Assembly (NCBI RefSeq): GCF_000344685.1
Contig: NW_006920414.1
Coordinates: 1,606,677-1,670,676 of the forward strand
Direction of reading: 5' to 3'
From: Gloeophyllum trabeum ATCC 11539
Lineage: Eukaryota > Basidiomycota > Agaricomycetes > Gloeophyllales > Gloeophyllaceae
DNA: 64,000 bases
Shown here: positions 1-10,628 of the stretch, in pieces
Position numbering within the stretch: the first letter of the stretch is position 1
Layout of the letters: each line of letters begins with the position of its first letter
Made by a program: the position numbers and the translations under genes
The notes under the pieces: generated by a model
What the model saw: only the letters and a program-made list of their open reading frames with translations
The model's database searches: none
Told to the model about the DNA's origin: nothing

Positions 1-579
1 ATAACATAGCATGTCACCAAGATTAGAAGATGATGAAATAGCTAAATTGTGATAGTCGAGCATTATTTACAGGATGTTTCCCAGCATTATCCAAGATCTG
101 ATTCATACTCTAGCTCAACATCATCCGGAGTATCATCATCCAAAACTGCTTCATAAGTCCCCGGCGCATTGGTGGACACCGCAGGACTTTGTAGTATAAG
201 GAGGCGATCACATTCGGGAAGCGCGCTGTAACGGCCGATGACCTCCTTTAGCTCCGCGAGGAGCGCACTCTTCGACTTCATGTCCTTCTTTTTCTTCGTA
301 ATGAGATGCCTGAGTTTTGATGCCAGCCACTTGTCTGCTTGAAGATGGAGCTGTTCGACTACCTTGCCAGTAAGGGCATCAAGCCCCGCCTCAGTCAGAA
401 TAAAGTTGACTGAGTCTAGGCGAGCAGCTCTATCATTGCGCTTCTTCTGCCTCTCCCCAGCTTTGATTCGCTGTTCGTCTGCCGTACGTTGCCTAGCGTC
501 TACGAGTTCGGAACGTCGAATACATTCCAAGCCGCTCGAATCTTGTTTGCGAGCCGATCGCCGGAGGTAATCGTGATTC

Positions 580-1262
580 ACGAAATGCAATCCTCCCTAC
601 AAAGTTGAGGACGCAGATTATGTAAGCGAGTCGCGCAGCGGCTCGCAAAGTGGACGCGGAGCCATTGCAGCGGATGCGCCCAGACGGTTGCCCGACTAAC
701 ATATTACCTTATTTTTGAATATTGCCAGTGTGCCGCTAGTGCAGCGGTTAGTGTGATGGGTTATTTCAGATGCAACGATGTGAGCTCGAGGTTCAATCCC
801 AGATGTGGATGATATTTTTCACTTGTGATGATTCTAGTTGTCTTCACTCCGTAACGCAACTTGGAAGTTTTCTTTTGTTCTCTGTCTCATCATGCAGTCA
901 TTGCAAGGCGCCAATATTGATGACATTGTGGGCACTTTGAGTCCGGACAAGGGCCAATCTATACACAAAGCCTTCACTTGGTATTATACTTTGGGGTTCA
1001 GTTTCAAAAAATTCAAACTACATGTGTACTGATATACAAAACCATTCAACTTCTCATGATCATGGGAGGTGGTGTTACCATTGTACGAATGAATTGCAGT
1101 GAGTACACAACCTCCTCACCATCTTAGGATTTCCATTCCGAAGCGAGTCGCCCCGACTTCAGACGAAGTCCCTCGCAACGCTGCGGGGTTACCGCACAGT
1201 GACTCGACCTTCCATTTATAGCAACTCGCGTCCTTAACTTTGTAGGGAGGATTGCACTTTCT
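580..1262. mobile_element. 683-bp non-autonomous inverted-repeat DNA element (MITE-like)
   Basis: Its ends, 580-614 and 1228-1262, are imperfect inverted repeats of about 35 bp sharing the core TGCAATCCTCCCTACAAAG. It is flanked by identical 9-bp direct copies (TCGTGATTC on the plus strand) at 571-579 and 1263-1271, which I read as a target-site duplication. An 8-9 bp duplication suits hAT or Mutator-like elements. No convincing transposase ORF lies inside, so it would need a helper. Removing it and one flanking copy restores the host gene frame. Confidence 0.8.
731..810 (+). repeat. tRNA-derived sequence with Pol III A and B boxes (SINE-like) inside the element
   Basis: TAGTGCAGCGG at 737-747 fits the internal A box, and GGTTCAATCCC at 790-800 fits the B box. 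The boxes are about 42 nt apart and in the right order. I could not fold a complete tRNA cloverleaf, so this is a degenerate tRNA-derived promoter rather than a functional tRNA gene. Confidence 0.45.
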
Positions 1263-3862
1263 TCGTGATTCTCGTCACTCAACGTTTCCATATATGCACC
1301 CGTGTTGTTCCTCTGGTGCATGTATATAGCATTCCTCTTGCGCTCCGAGAGATTTGGTTTGTCCCGCATCATGAGGCGGGCACTCCCCAGTGCTCCTTCG
1401 CATGCATCGTTTGTGGCGGGTGCATGAACACGCTCTCGCTCTTCGGCAGTTGCTTGATGAATGCTACCTCCCTCAATGAACTCTGAGCTGAAGCGCTCCC
1501 ATGTCTTCTGCGCGCCTTCACAGAATGCAATCAACACGGCCCGGAGGTGTGGGAGCTCCGGGGCCATTTCATGTATTCTTGCAATCACCGCCGGAGACTC
1601 CCACTCTTCTCCGTGTAGGCATGCCGCCTGATGAGTTGTTGACGGCGACAGCAGAAGGTCAGGATCTTCAATTATTTTCTGCAGATGGTCTCGGACGTCC
1701 CGGTGCAATGGACCCAAGTCTAAGGCATTAACCGAGGCAACACCGCCGCCCCGTACCACCTGCATGTATGGATGCGAGATGACCTGAGCATAGAGAGCCA
1801 ACACCGCAAGCTCTGTTAGGGTAGCAGGATCGTGAAGGGCGGAATAGAGATTTTTTTCGATATTTGTGAATCCAGAGTTATCTTTCTTGGCGTCTCTAAC
1901 CATTTCAAGGAACTGAATATGTTCCTTCAGATACAAGATCAATACAATCGCTGCAGCGCAATGGGATTGAAACCGGGTGTTACTGGTGTCCGGGAAGTAG
2001 TGTGAAATTCCTAGGATCTTGCGGAACCACAAGACATAGGTGTCCTGGAGACCCTTTTTGTTGTCCTTGTGATTGAACAGAAGCCCAGCAAGAGCAGCCA
2101 CTTTAACGCCACCAAACATTGAGCCATTCAATGCACGCTTCTCGGACGGCTCAGTCGAATCCGAAGGATTTGATAGGTGCGCGAGATTTGCAGTGTTGAA
2201 TTTGTTCGGTAACAGAATGGGACCGAGGATGCCATGAGCGGCCCACCAGCCCGTCATCGCTGTGTTCCCACCCTTGACACTGTTCATTTCTTTGTGCATA
2301 CAGCATCCGACCCAGATGAACAGGTTGAGTTCCCGTTTCTGCGCTTCCGGAAGTGCCTCGTATACCTCGGAACCTATGGTCGTCTTCAGCTCCGTAAGCA
2401 TTTCTGCACTGTGCTTCAATTGATCCTCTTCGGACATTGACTCCCAGACCAATTGTCCGCCAACAGCCGAGATCTTCTGCAACAATGCGCCGGCAACTAG
2501 GAGCACGATCTCATCACTCGTTTTCGCATCAAGAGCCTTCTCGCCAAGTAGAAATCGAGATGCTGACTGTGACCAGTCCTGTATGTAACGCGCGAGTTTC
2601 TTTTGGTCTTCGGCGTGGTCGCTATTCATCCCGGTAACCTTTGCTGCAAAATCAACTTCCCGTACGACCGTCCCCGAGCTGCTCGCTATCGGGCTCTGGT
2701 TATAGACTTCACATAAGTCCCCAACAGATTGTTTCCAGGAGTCAAACTGTGTCTTGCTTGAGTGATCCGATGTAGTGTGAACACCAAGCATCCTTGTTGT
2801 TGGAATGAGAGGTACGTCGGCGCCTTTGCTATAGCTTTGTGGCGCTAAGTAGCTAACACAATGTGCCTCATAGTTCTCGTGACGGTGCAACGTGCCGTCA
2901 GAGCTCAGTACCAGACCTGAATCTTCTCGGTGAGTACAGGTCCCATATCTAGAAAATGCCAGCTGAGCCACGTACCATTGGCTCCTCGCCACTCATCCAC
3001 AAGTTGCAGCTGGGAAGCGATCCCTCCTTCCTGTATTGCGCGCCCAACAGTATGTCTGCTCATCACCTCTGAGTCTTTCACTTGATATCCCATTGACTTG
3101 GCAATTGCTTTGATCACAGCACCCGCCTTCTCTTCAGAGCATCCGGACTCAACCAGAGTTCGTGCCATCACTCGTGCCCCCTTGCTGTAAGTCCCCTTTA
3201 CTTTCATCTTCCACTGTTTTGCCCTCAATCGTGCCTTCTCAACAGCATGACTTCGAATCTGCGGTGCGCGCCATACCCGCGCCCAGAGAACGGAGTTTCG
3301 TCGGCGCACCTCGTGGAGTTGCCTGCGTAAGTGCGCGACCTGCTCTATCGCATCTCTCAGGCCCTGACTTGTCTCCTTCTTGAAGCTCTCTGCCTCTGCC
3401 GCTGCTTTGCAGGCCGCAGGAAGCACGACTGTCTCGAGTTGCCTGATGTGTCCTTGAAGACCAGCCTTGCTCTGCTGCCAGCGCTGGTTCTTGCGGCGCT
3501 CAGCACGAAAGCGCTTCTCGTACATCTCTACTCTCTCTTGAAGTGCTTTCACCTTTGCTCGGGCGTCCTCAAGCTCGGAACTTTGAAGGCCATTGAGCTG
3601 CTTTGCAGCCTCTAGTTCAGCCAAGGCTGCATGCAGCTGCTTCCGGAGCGGCTATAAAACTGTAAAAGGTTGTTTCCGAATATTAAAATGCTATTTGTTC
3701 CCTCACAATTGCCTTAGGCCATGATGTCCTGCTGCTCGAGTCCTGTCTTGCCGGTATGTTCTCCTTGTCAGATTTTGCCTGTCGGGCTTTCTTAAGTGCT
3801 TTCTTCTGTTCTTTTGAGCGTCCTTTCGGTGACGACCTCTTTCTATTCCTTGTATTGGCCAT

Positions 3863-4239
3863 ACAGTATTATGATATATGTTACTGTTGTTGTCGGAACA
3901 CCGGTCTCGGAAGGGTACAGAGAAGTCGGTGAATCCAGGGAATTAGCAAGTAAATCTGGGTTTGAAATTTCAGAAAAAACACTGAATGCATAGGCAAGAG
4001 TCCCACATACATATCCATTACAGTTATATGGTAGTCGGAGGTAGGGTAATGGCCACACATATTGCAGAATGTCAGATGCAGGACATTGGAGCGCGTCGGT
4101 CACATCACGGTCACGTCGCGTCACGCCTAAATGAGTACGTCGCGGTTCTGGCACGGCGGACCACGTACAGCTCTGCACACTCAATTTCATGCGTTACATG
4201 AAACACATAAGTTTCCATGCTAGGGGAGCTCTTTTGCGT
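3863..4239. other. Intergenic, no gene seen
   Basis: AT-rich sequence upstream of the transposase-like gene. Only short overlapping frames occur, with no recognisable protein or RNA. Confidence 0.5.
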
Positions 4240-5193
4240 GTTCAGCTCAGAATTTTAGTAGCATAAATTTTGACTTTTTTCGTATTTATTGCCGTGTTAT
4301 CTTCTATTGGAGTTAAACATCCCCAGCCCACCAACATTTCACAGTGGTTTGTGACTTAAATCTGCCGTACAGGGCAGTCTTTGGGGTGGAAACGTGTTTG
4401 CTCGTGGTCGGTCATCTCAAAACCGTGTTTCGGCCTGGAGCAAACATGTACAAACAATACGCTTTTGGATGCAGACTTGCCCACCCCCATGGTAAGATAG
4501 GCGACACTCAAACTCATTGACATCACGTGATCTGTACTATAGGTGTGGACTTTTAGATCAATTAAAGAAATTAAATCGAAGGAGAGAGAGAAAGAGAAGG
4601 GAAAGACACTCCGTTTGGGCCCCGTGAGCTTCAGAAGGGGTATATTATTGGAAGGGTATACTAGTGCTATATTCAGGGATCTCCCGTGGCTTTGAATATC
4701 CCTCGAGGCTAGTTTCTTTGGTTTCCACAGCACATGAATTTTGCTTCGCGGCGCTGCGCGCCATATTAACTCTCTGGATAGCTTCAGGCAAAACATGGTG
4801 GTATTTAAAGTTTGAATGGACGCCTCTATGCGTATCCCACTGCTCATGTAAATTGCAAGAAATTAAGCAACCTGGAAGTCAAAATCATATTAATATTGTT
4901 TTCGGCGGCACTGTTGTGCCGCTCACTTTGGGCATCCCAAACTTAATGAACCACTTGTCACTTACCTATCTATAGTACTTCTACCTAGCTATGTGTCCCA
5001 GATCTCACAGTACAGATATAACTCTTCAGCCCCAATTTTGGGAGTGAAATAGCACCACAAGCGACAAAAAAGCGCATTTTCAGTTCAAATTCTCAAAAAC
5101 AATATCTCTCTCTTATTTTACAAGCAATTCTGGATGGGATCGCTTCAGTAGGAAGCTTGCACGCGTTGTGAAAAGGTAGGGAGGCTGGAGGAT
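4240..5193. repeat. Left copy of a 954-bp identical duplication next to the gap
   Basis: This block is repeated at 5403-6356 with no difference I could find. It contains a 163-codon minus-strand frame (4356-4847) with no recognisable domain and no intron or codon signature of a real gene, so I do not call a gene. Confidence 0.9.
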
Positions 5194-5402
5194 NNNNNNN
5201 NNNNNNNNNNNNNNNNNNNNNNNNNNNNNNNNNNNNNNNNNNNNNNNNNNNNNNNNNNNNNNNNNNNNNNNNNNNNNNNNNNNNNNNNNNNNNNNNNNNN
5301 NNNNNNNNNNNNNNNNNNNNNNNNNNNNNNNNNNNNNNNNNNNNNNNNNNNNNNNNNNNNNNNNNNNNNNNNNNNNNNNNNNNNNNNNNNNNNNNNNNNN
5401 NN
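5194..5402. other. Assembly gap of 209 N
   Basis: A run of unresolved bases. The sequence just left of it (ending ggaggctggaggat) is the same as the sequence ending the right copy at 6356. Confidence 1.
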
Positions 5403-6356
5403 GTTCAGCTCAGAATTTTAGTAGCATAAATTTTGACTTTTTTCGTATTTATTGCCGTGTTATCTTCTATTGGAGTTAAACATCCCCAGCCCACCAACAT
5501 TTCACAGTGGTTTGTGACTTAAATCTGCCGTACAGGGCAGTCTTTGGGGTGGAAACGTGTTTGCTCGTGGTCGGTCATCTCAAAACCGTGTTTCGGCCTG
5601 GAGCAAACATGTACAAACAATACGCTTTTGGATGCAGACTTGCCCACCCCCATGGTAAGATAGGCGACACTCAAACTCATTGACATCACGTGATCTGTAC
5701 TATAGGTGTGGACTTTTAGATCAATTAAAGAAATTAAATCGAAGGAGAGAGAGAAAGAGAAGGGAAAGACACTCCGTTTGGGCCCCGTGAGCTTCAGAAG
5801 GGGTATATTATTGGAAGGGTATACTAGTGCTATATTCAGGGATCTCCCGTGGCTTTGAATATCCCTCGAGGCTAGTTTCTTTGGTTTCCACAGCACATGA
5901 ATTTTGCTTCGCGGCGCTGCGCGCCATATTAACTCTCTGGATAGCTTCAGGCAAAACATGGTGGTATTTAAAGTTTGAATGGACGCCTCTATGCGTATCC
6001 CACTGCTCATGTAAATTGCAAGAAATTAAGCAACCTGGAAGTCAAAATCATATTAATATTGTTTTCGGCGGCACTGTTGTGCCGCTCACTTTGGGCATCC
6101 CAAACTTAATGAACCACTTGTCACTTACCTATCTATAGTACTTCTACCTAGCTATGTGTCCCAGATCTCACAGTACAGATATAACTCTTCAGCCCCAATT
6201 TTGGGAGTGAAATAGCACCACAAGCGACAAAAAAGCGCATTTTCAGTTCAAATTCTCAAAAACAATATCTCTCTCTTATTTTACAAGCAATTCTGGATGG
6301 GATCGCTTCAGTAGGAAGCTTGCACGCGTTGTGAAAAGGTAGGGAGGCTGGAGGAT
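5403..6356. repeat. Right copy of the 954-bp identical duplication
   Basis: Identical to 4240-5193 at an offset of 1163. The sequence continues uniquely after 6356. The same meaningless 163-codon frame appears at 5519-6010. Confidence 0.9.
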
Positions 6357-7333
6357 GGCATGTGCATGCGGTGCCACATGCGTGAGAACGCCTGCCGAAT
6401 ACAGTATAACAATTGGAAGTCCGAACTATATCATTCAAACTCAGTTATAGATCTATTTCGCCATGCCTATAGTATAAATGCCTGCAAATCATGCGACTGG
6501 GTAATGTCCAGGCAACCTGGTCATTCTCCAGGTATTCCCCGGTGATTCTCCTGAGATCTTAGCCCTGGGGGAATATGAGGTTAATCCGCTAGTTACCCTT
6601 TCATTCCCTAGCAATTATCCATTCCCCAGCCCCAAAATTTCCTAAGTCTGCGATGTGCGCGTGTGATTGCCAATGCTCATGCTCTACGTGTCCCTAAGTC
6701 ATTGCGACGTGTAGCGGAGTTTCAAATGCTTGTTCTTCTCGACATTCTTCATACTAGTCATCTCTTTCCTCCCTGGGCCTTTGACACAGCGGTCGCATAT
6801 ACCTAATGGCGAGCACGCAAAGCTGCGTGTTCTTGAGGGTAGACAATGATTCCAAGCAAGCTGGCAAGCATCTCTCATACCTCGGGCCTGAAAACAGGTA
6901 CATCTGGTACTGGTTGTGGATTCGGTGGTCATTTGAAAGCAACCGACAGGTCTGTGGCAGCCGGGGGGGTCTCGTGGGCTGGGAAATGGCTAGATAGCGA
7001 AAGGTACTTGGACAAATTGTGAGTGTTGGCAATTTTCTTCCTATGCCATTTCGTGACACCTGCCTTGTCTGGCTTCGAACCCGTCAGGCACTCTGGGTAG
7101 GTATACAAGGTGAGTCTCCATTGCAGTCTGTAATTATCCGTCATGCATTGATATGCCCCGGGCTCCCTATCTCGTGTCATATAATGTGCATTGTGCACCA
7201 ATGATGTTATGTGGTCAGTCAGCATTTACATCCCTCGCACACATCCCTAGGATTTGGTTGGGGCTCCAACATGGTTTGACCAGTGCTGGCCTGGGATGGC
7301 CTAAGCTATTGAACTCGAAGGCGGGTGGTCCGG
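6357..7333. other. Intergenic, no gene seen
   Basis: Only short frames on both strands. No domain, tRNA or clear repeat end was found before the LTR copy starting at 7334. Confidence 0.45.
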
Positions 7334-8458
7334 TGATAAGCCTCAGGATCATCTGACCCCTAAAAATGTGGACTCAGCACATCGTACAAGCCCTCCGGAG
7401 CTTATTTGGAACAGCGCTCACACCCCTCTGGGCTTCTATGGGCTCTAAAGAATTGTTCTATTTAGCTCCGGACTTCCTAGCATCCTCGAGGCATACACAG
7501 ACCCATTCCGTGATTTATTTCCGCGAACAAGAGCTCCGGAGTGACTTAACCAATGCGACTTCTAGATGAATTAGCTCCGGGGCCCGCGGACACTTCTATC
7601 AAGGGGTGTCTTCCTCATGCCCACCCTCCAGCACTCACTCCCCCTTGTTTCCATCAAAATACCGAAGGTGCAGACATATACGAGTCACCATGAGGCCAGC
7701 ATCAGTCAGTGAGCGGCCGGAGGTAATTAGCACGTGACCAGCGCGTCGCGCGGAGTGATGGGACCGCTTAGGGCAGGTGGCGGAGTGTCGAGGCGACCTC
7801 TAGGGGCTGGGAAGAGCAAGTGGGAGCGCAAGGGAGTCATATGGTGCATGGTATAACGGCGGCAAGTGCTGAGCAATCCTGTGGGTAGCGGTGTTTATTT
7901 GTTATTTATCTCCGGATGGTCGCAAAGCCATTCCTGTCATATAAATTGTACAAAGCAGCATAGAGAAAAACAAGTTTTGCACTTCACCATCTCAGAGAAT
8001 TAGCATTACTATCTCAGCGACCCTTGAAGATCGAAAGCGTCGAACTTAGTGAATTATAACCGATCCTAGCTTTGCCAATAGGCCTGACTCGTCAAGTGAT
8101 TTATCTCCGCTGTCGGTTTAATTATCTCCGGTGCATCCTACATAGCGAAATAAAATTAACCAAGTCTCTCTACCCCTGCGAGCACGATCCTACGACAGGT
8201 GTCATTGCTTGCGACTTTGATTGTGACTCTTCGGAGATAAATACTCCGGAGCGTCAACTAGCATTTGTTTTTAGGCGTCAAAGTATTTGTCTTATTTTTC
8301 TAGGTCTTCCTACGGACTACCCTACGACGTCTTACTCCTCCTTCCCCCTCGAACTATTAAAATACCCCTCAGTTGTCTCGGACCACCTCCACCCATACCG
8401 CTGGTGTTAGGTTTATTTCTTTTGGTCCTTGGTGATTGTTGTGTGTCTGTGCATATCA
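7334..8458 (+). repeat. LTR-like repeat, forward copy
   Basis: About 1125 bp, beginning TGATAAGCCTCAGGATC and ending GTGCATATCA, so it has TG...CA ends. An inverted, clearly homologous copy lies at 9494-10628 with scattered mismatches. The left flank is CCGG, but the right flank (ACGT) does not match, so no target duplication is visible here. One junction may have been rearranged. It contains many CTCCGG/CCGGAG motifs and no convincing gene. Confidence 0.7.
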
Positions 8459-8766
8459 ACGTTTTTGCTTCTTGTATTTAACAGCCTCACTGACACCTTC
8501 ACTGAGTCCCTTCAGTTTGTCCACAAGGCCCTTTTGCTGAGGATTAAGCTTGAGAGGCCTCTCTCGTAATCCGACGCGTTCTCGAGCAAGTTGATGATGG
8601 CATCTTCGTCGACATGATTCCCAGCATTGTCAAGCCAATCTTCCTCTTCAGCTGATATTTTCTCTCTTCTCTGCAGATGAGCCTGAAGAGCATCTTTGCA
8701 GGCCTTGGCCTGCTTCTTCAGCTTCGCAAGGCCCGACTTAAGGATTTCCAGCGGATGCCGTGGCAT
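8459..8766 (-). pseudogene. Small charged protein of a multicopy Agaricomycete family, frameshifted and cut by the LTR
   Basis: The frame 8766-8512 begins MPRHPLEILKSGLAKLKKQA and continues as a Lys/Glu-rich helical protein containing WLDNAGNHVDEDAI and ENASDYERGL. Past its stop, a second minus-strand frame reads KGLVDKLKGLSEGVSEAVK and runs to 8459, exactly where the forward LTR copy ends. I recall similar small proteins in mushroom genomes but know no function. One frameshift plus the LTR at its 3' end make it a likely pseudogene. Confidence 0.4.
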
Positions 8767-9172
8767 TCAGTGTCCAGGACGTGCACGCAGCATGTCATCA
8801 TATATTTATTTGCTCAGTAGAATATATTTTCCCAATATCCCATGCCACAATGCTGCCGGATGTGCCGGAGATATGATTTAATTATGGGTTTTGGCTGCCC
8901 AAAAAGGTATGGGTTAAGGGTTATGGGAGAGTTATGGGTTTTTGGTACCAATTTCCTATCTACCAAATTGGTGGAAGCCAAAAACTATGGGTTAGAGGGG
9001 ATTATGGGTTATGGAAGCTATGTCCAGCCTTGTCTCTCGCAGTGGTTGATCTCAAGGTAGCTGTGAGGTTGGGTGAGAACCCGGTGGTTAGCCCGAGTTC
9101 GGACGTGGTGCAGAGCCTGACGCTCACCCATACGGAGCAGCAGCAACCACCCGCGGCAGGCATACGCGCCGC
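8767..9172. other. Degenerate TTATGGG-type repeats and the edge of the DIRS element
   Basis: Between about 8880 and 9020 the words TATGGGTT, TTATGGG and TTAGAGGGG recur around tracts such as TTTTTGGTACC. The stretch lies just beyond the end of the DIRS recombinase gene. No coding signal was found. Confidence 0.4.
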
Positions 9173-9493
9173 TCACCCAACCATGGTCGTAGCTGCAACG
9201 GATCCCTGGTCCATATTTGCCAGATGGCGAGAGGATATCTGTTCGAATGCCCGAATGTATGTCTCGTATGCGAGTGATCGCCAGCGCCCGGCGAGTCGCA
9301 TGATTTCTGGGTCAACTTTCTTTGCCAGGAAGAATGACGCGCCGCCAATCCGGAAGGAGTGGCCAAAAGCTGTCCCCCACCCCAGCATGGAGAAAATGTC
9401 ATTGATGCGTTTGAGTGCTGCGTCGCACACCAGAGGGCGTATGTTGCCATATCTGTCTCTCCATGAGAATAACGGGTCCTCCGGCCCGGCCGG
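9173..9493 (-). pseudogene. DIRS tyrosine recombinase, 3' catalytic part (after the LTR)
   Basis: Directly after the LTR the frame reads AGPEDPLFSWRDRYGNIRPL. It then has the catalytic H-x-x-R (GHSFRIGGASFF), the GRWRSLAYE box and the nucleophile Tyr in ETYIRAF. All catalytic residues of the tyrosine recombinase family are present when both halves are considered. Confidence 0.8.
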
Positions 9494-10628
9494 TGATATG
9501 CACTGACACACAACAATCACCAAGGACCAAAAGAAATAAACCTAAACCCCGTGATATGGGTGAAGGCGGTCCGAGACAACTGAAGGGTATTTAATAGTTC
9601 GAGGGGGAAAGGAGGAGTAAGACGCCGTAGGGTAGTCCATAGGAAGACCTAGAAAAATAAAACAAAAACCTTGACGCCTGAAACAAACACTAAGGGATGC
9701 TCCGGAATATTTATCTCCGGAAAGTCGCAAACAAAGTCGCAAACCACGGAACCGAGTGTAGGTCCGGGCTCACGGGAGTAGAAGGCGCTAGAAAGAGTTG
9801 CTCAATTTTGTTTCGCTATGTGAACCTCACCGGAACTAGTTAAATCAATGGCGGAGATATTTCTCTCGACGAGTCAGGCCTATTGGCAAAGCTAGGATCG
9901 GTTATAAGTCACTAAGTTCGACGCTTTCGAACTTCTCGGGTCGCTGAGATAGTAATGCTAATTCTCTGAGATGGTGAAGTGCAAAACTTGTTTTTCTCTA
10001 CGCTGCTTTGTACAATTTATATGACAGGAATGGCTTTGCGACCATCCGGAGATAAATAACAAATAAACGCCGCTACCCACAGGATTGCTCAGCACTTGCC
10101 GCCGTTATACCATGCACCATATGACTCCCTTGCGCTCCCACTTGCTCGTCCCAGCCCCTAGAGGTCGCCTCGACACTCCGCCACCTGCCCTAAGTGGTCC
10201 CATCACTCCGCGCGACGCGCTGGTCACGTGCTAATTACCTCCGGCCACTCGCTGACTGATGCTGGCCTCATGGTGACTCGTATATGTCTGCACCTTCCGT
10301 ATTTTGATGGAAACAAGGGGGAGTGAGTGCTGGAGGGTGGGCATGAGGAAGACACCCCTCGATAGAAGTGTCCGCGGGTCCCGGAGCTAATGCAGCTAGA
10401 AGTCGCATTGGTTAGGTCACTCCGGAGCTTCGGTTCGCGGAGATAAATCGCGGAATGGGTCCGTGTACGCCTCGAGGATGTTAGGAAGTCCGGAGCTAAA
10501 TAGAAAAAGTCTTTTAGAGCCCATAGAAGCCTAGAGGCGTGCGAGCGCTGTGTCGAATAAGCTCCGGGGCGCTTGTATGATGTGCTGAATCCGCGTTTTC
10601 GGGGGTCAGACGATCCTGAGGCTTATCA
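9494..10628 (-). repeat. Solo LTR inserted in the DIRS recombinase gene
   Basis: Read on the minus strand it begins TGATAAGCCTCAGG at 10628 and ends GTGCATATCA at 9494, 1135 bp. It is flanked by CCGG on both sides (10629-10632 and 9490-9493), a 4-bp target duplication. Deleting it with one CCGG joins QIIP to AGPEDPL in frame. It is homologous to 7334-8458 in inverse orientation. Confidence 0.8.

Larger units (their letters stand above)
87..3862 (-). pseudogene. Transposase-like multicopy Agaricomycete gene, interrupted by an inserted element
   Basis: Reconstructed exons on the minus strand are 3862-3707, 3651-2976, 2916-1263 and 570-87. Introns are 3706-3652 and 2975-2917, both GT-AG. If the insert at 580-1262 plus one target-site copy is left out, these sum to 2970 nt, an open frame of 989 codons. 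The first exon encodes a short Lys/Arg-rich start. The second is a long coiled coil. The third holds an Asp in SSDGTLHRHENYEAH, a C-x2-H motif (CCMHKEMNS) and a late acidic motif (NDACEG). That spacing resembles RNase H-fold transposases with a C/DxxH insertion. I recognise the family as an abundant, usually unnamed repeat protein of mushroom genomes, so transposase is an inference. The host frame itself looks intact, so the interruption is probably recent. Confidence 0.7.

Noticed and set aside
4356..4847. 163-codon minus-strand frame, repeated at 5519-6010
   Set aside because: Identical only because the DNA block is duplicated. No domain, splice pattern or gene-like composition.
7334..10628. 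CRISPR array or phage-type inverted repeat
   Set aside because: The repeats are two long LTR copies in a eukaryotic context, without short regular spacers.
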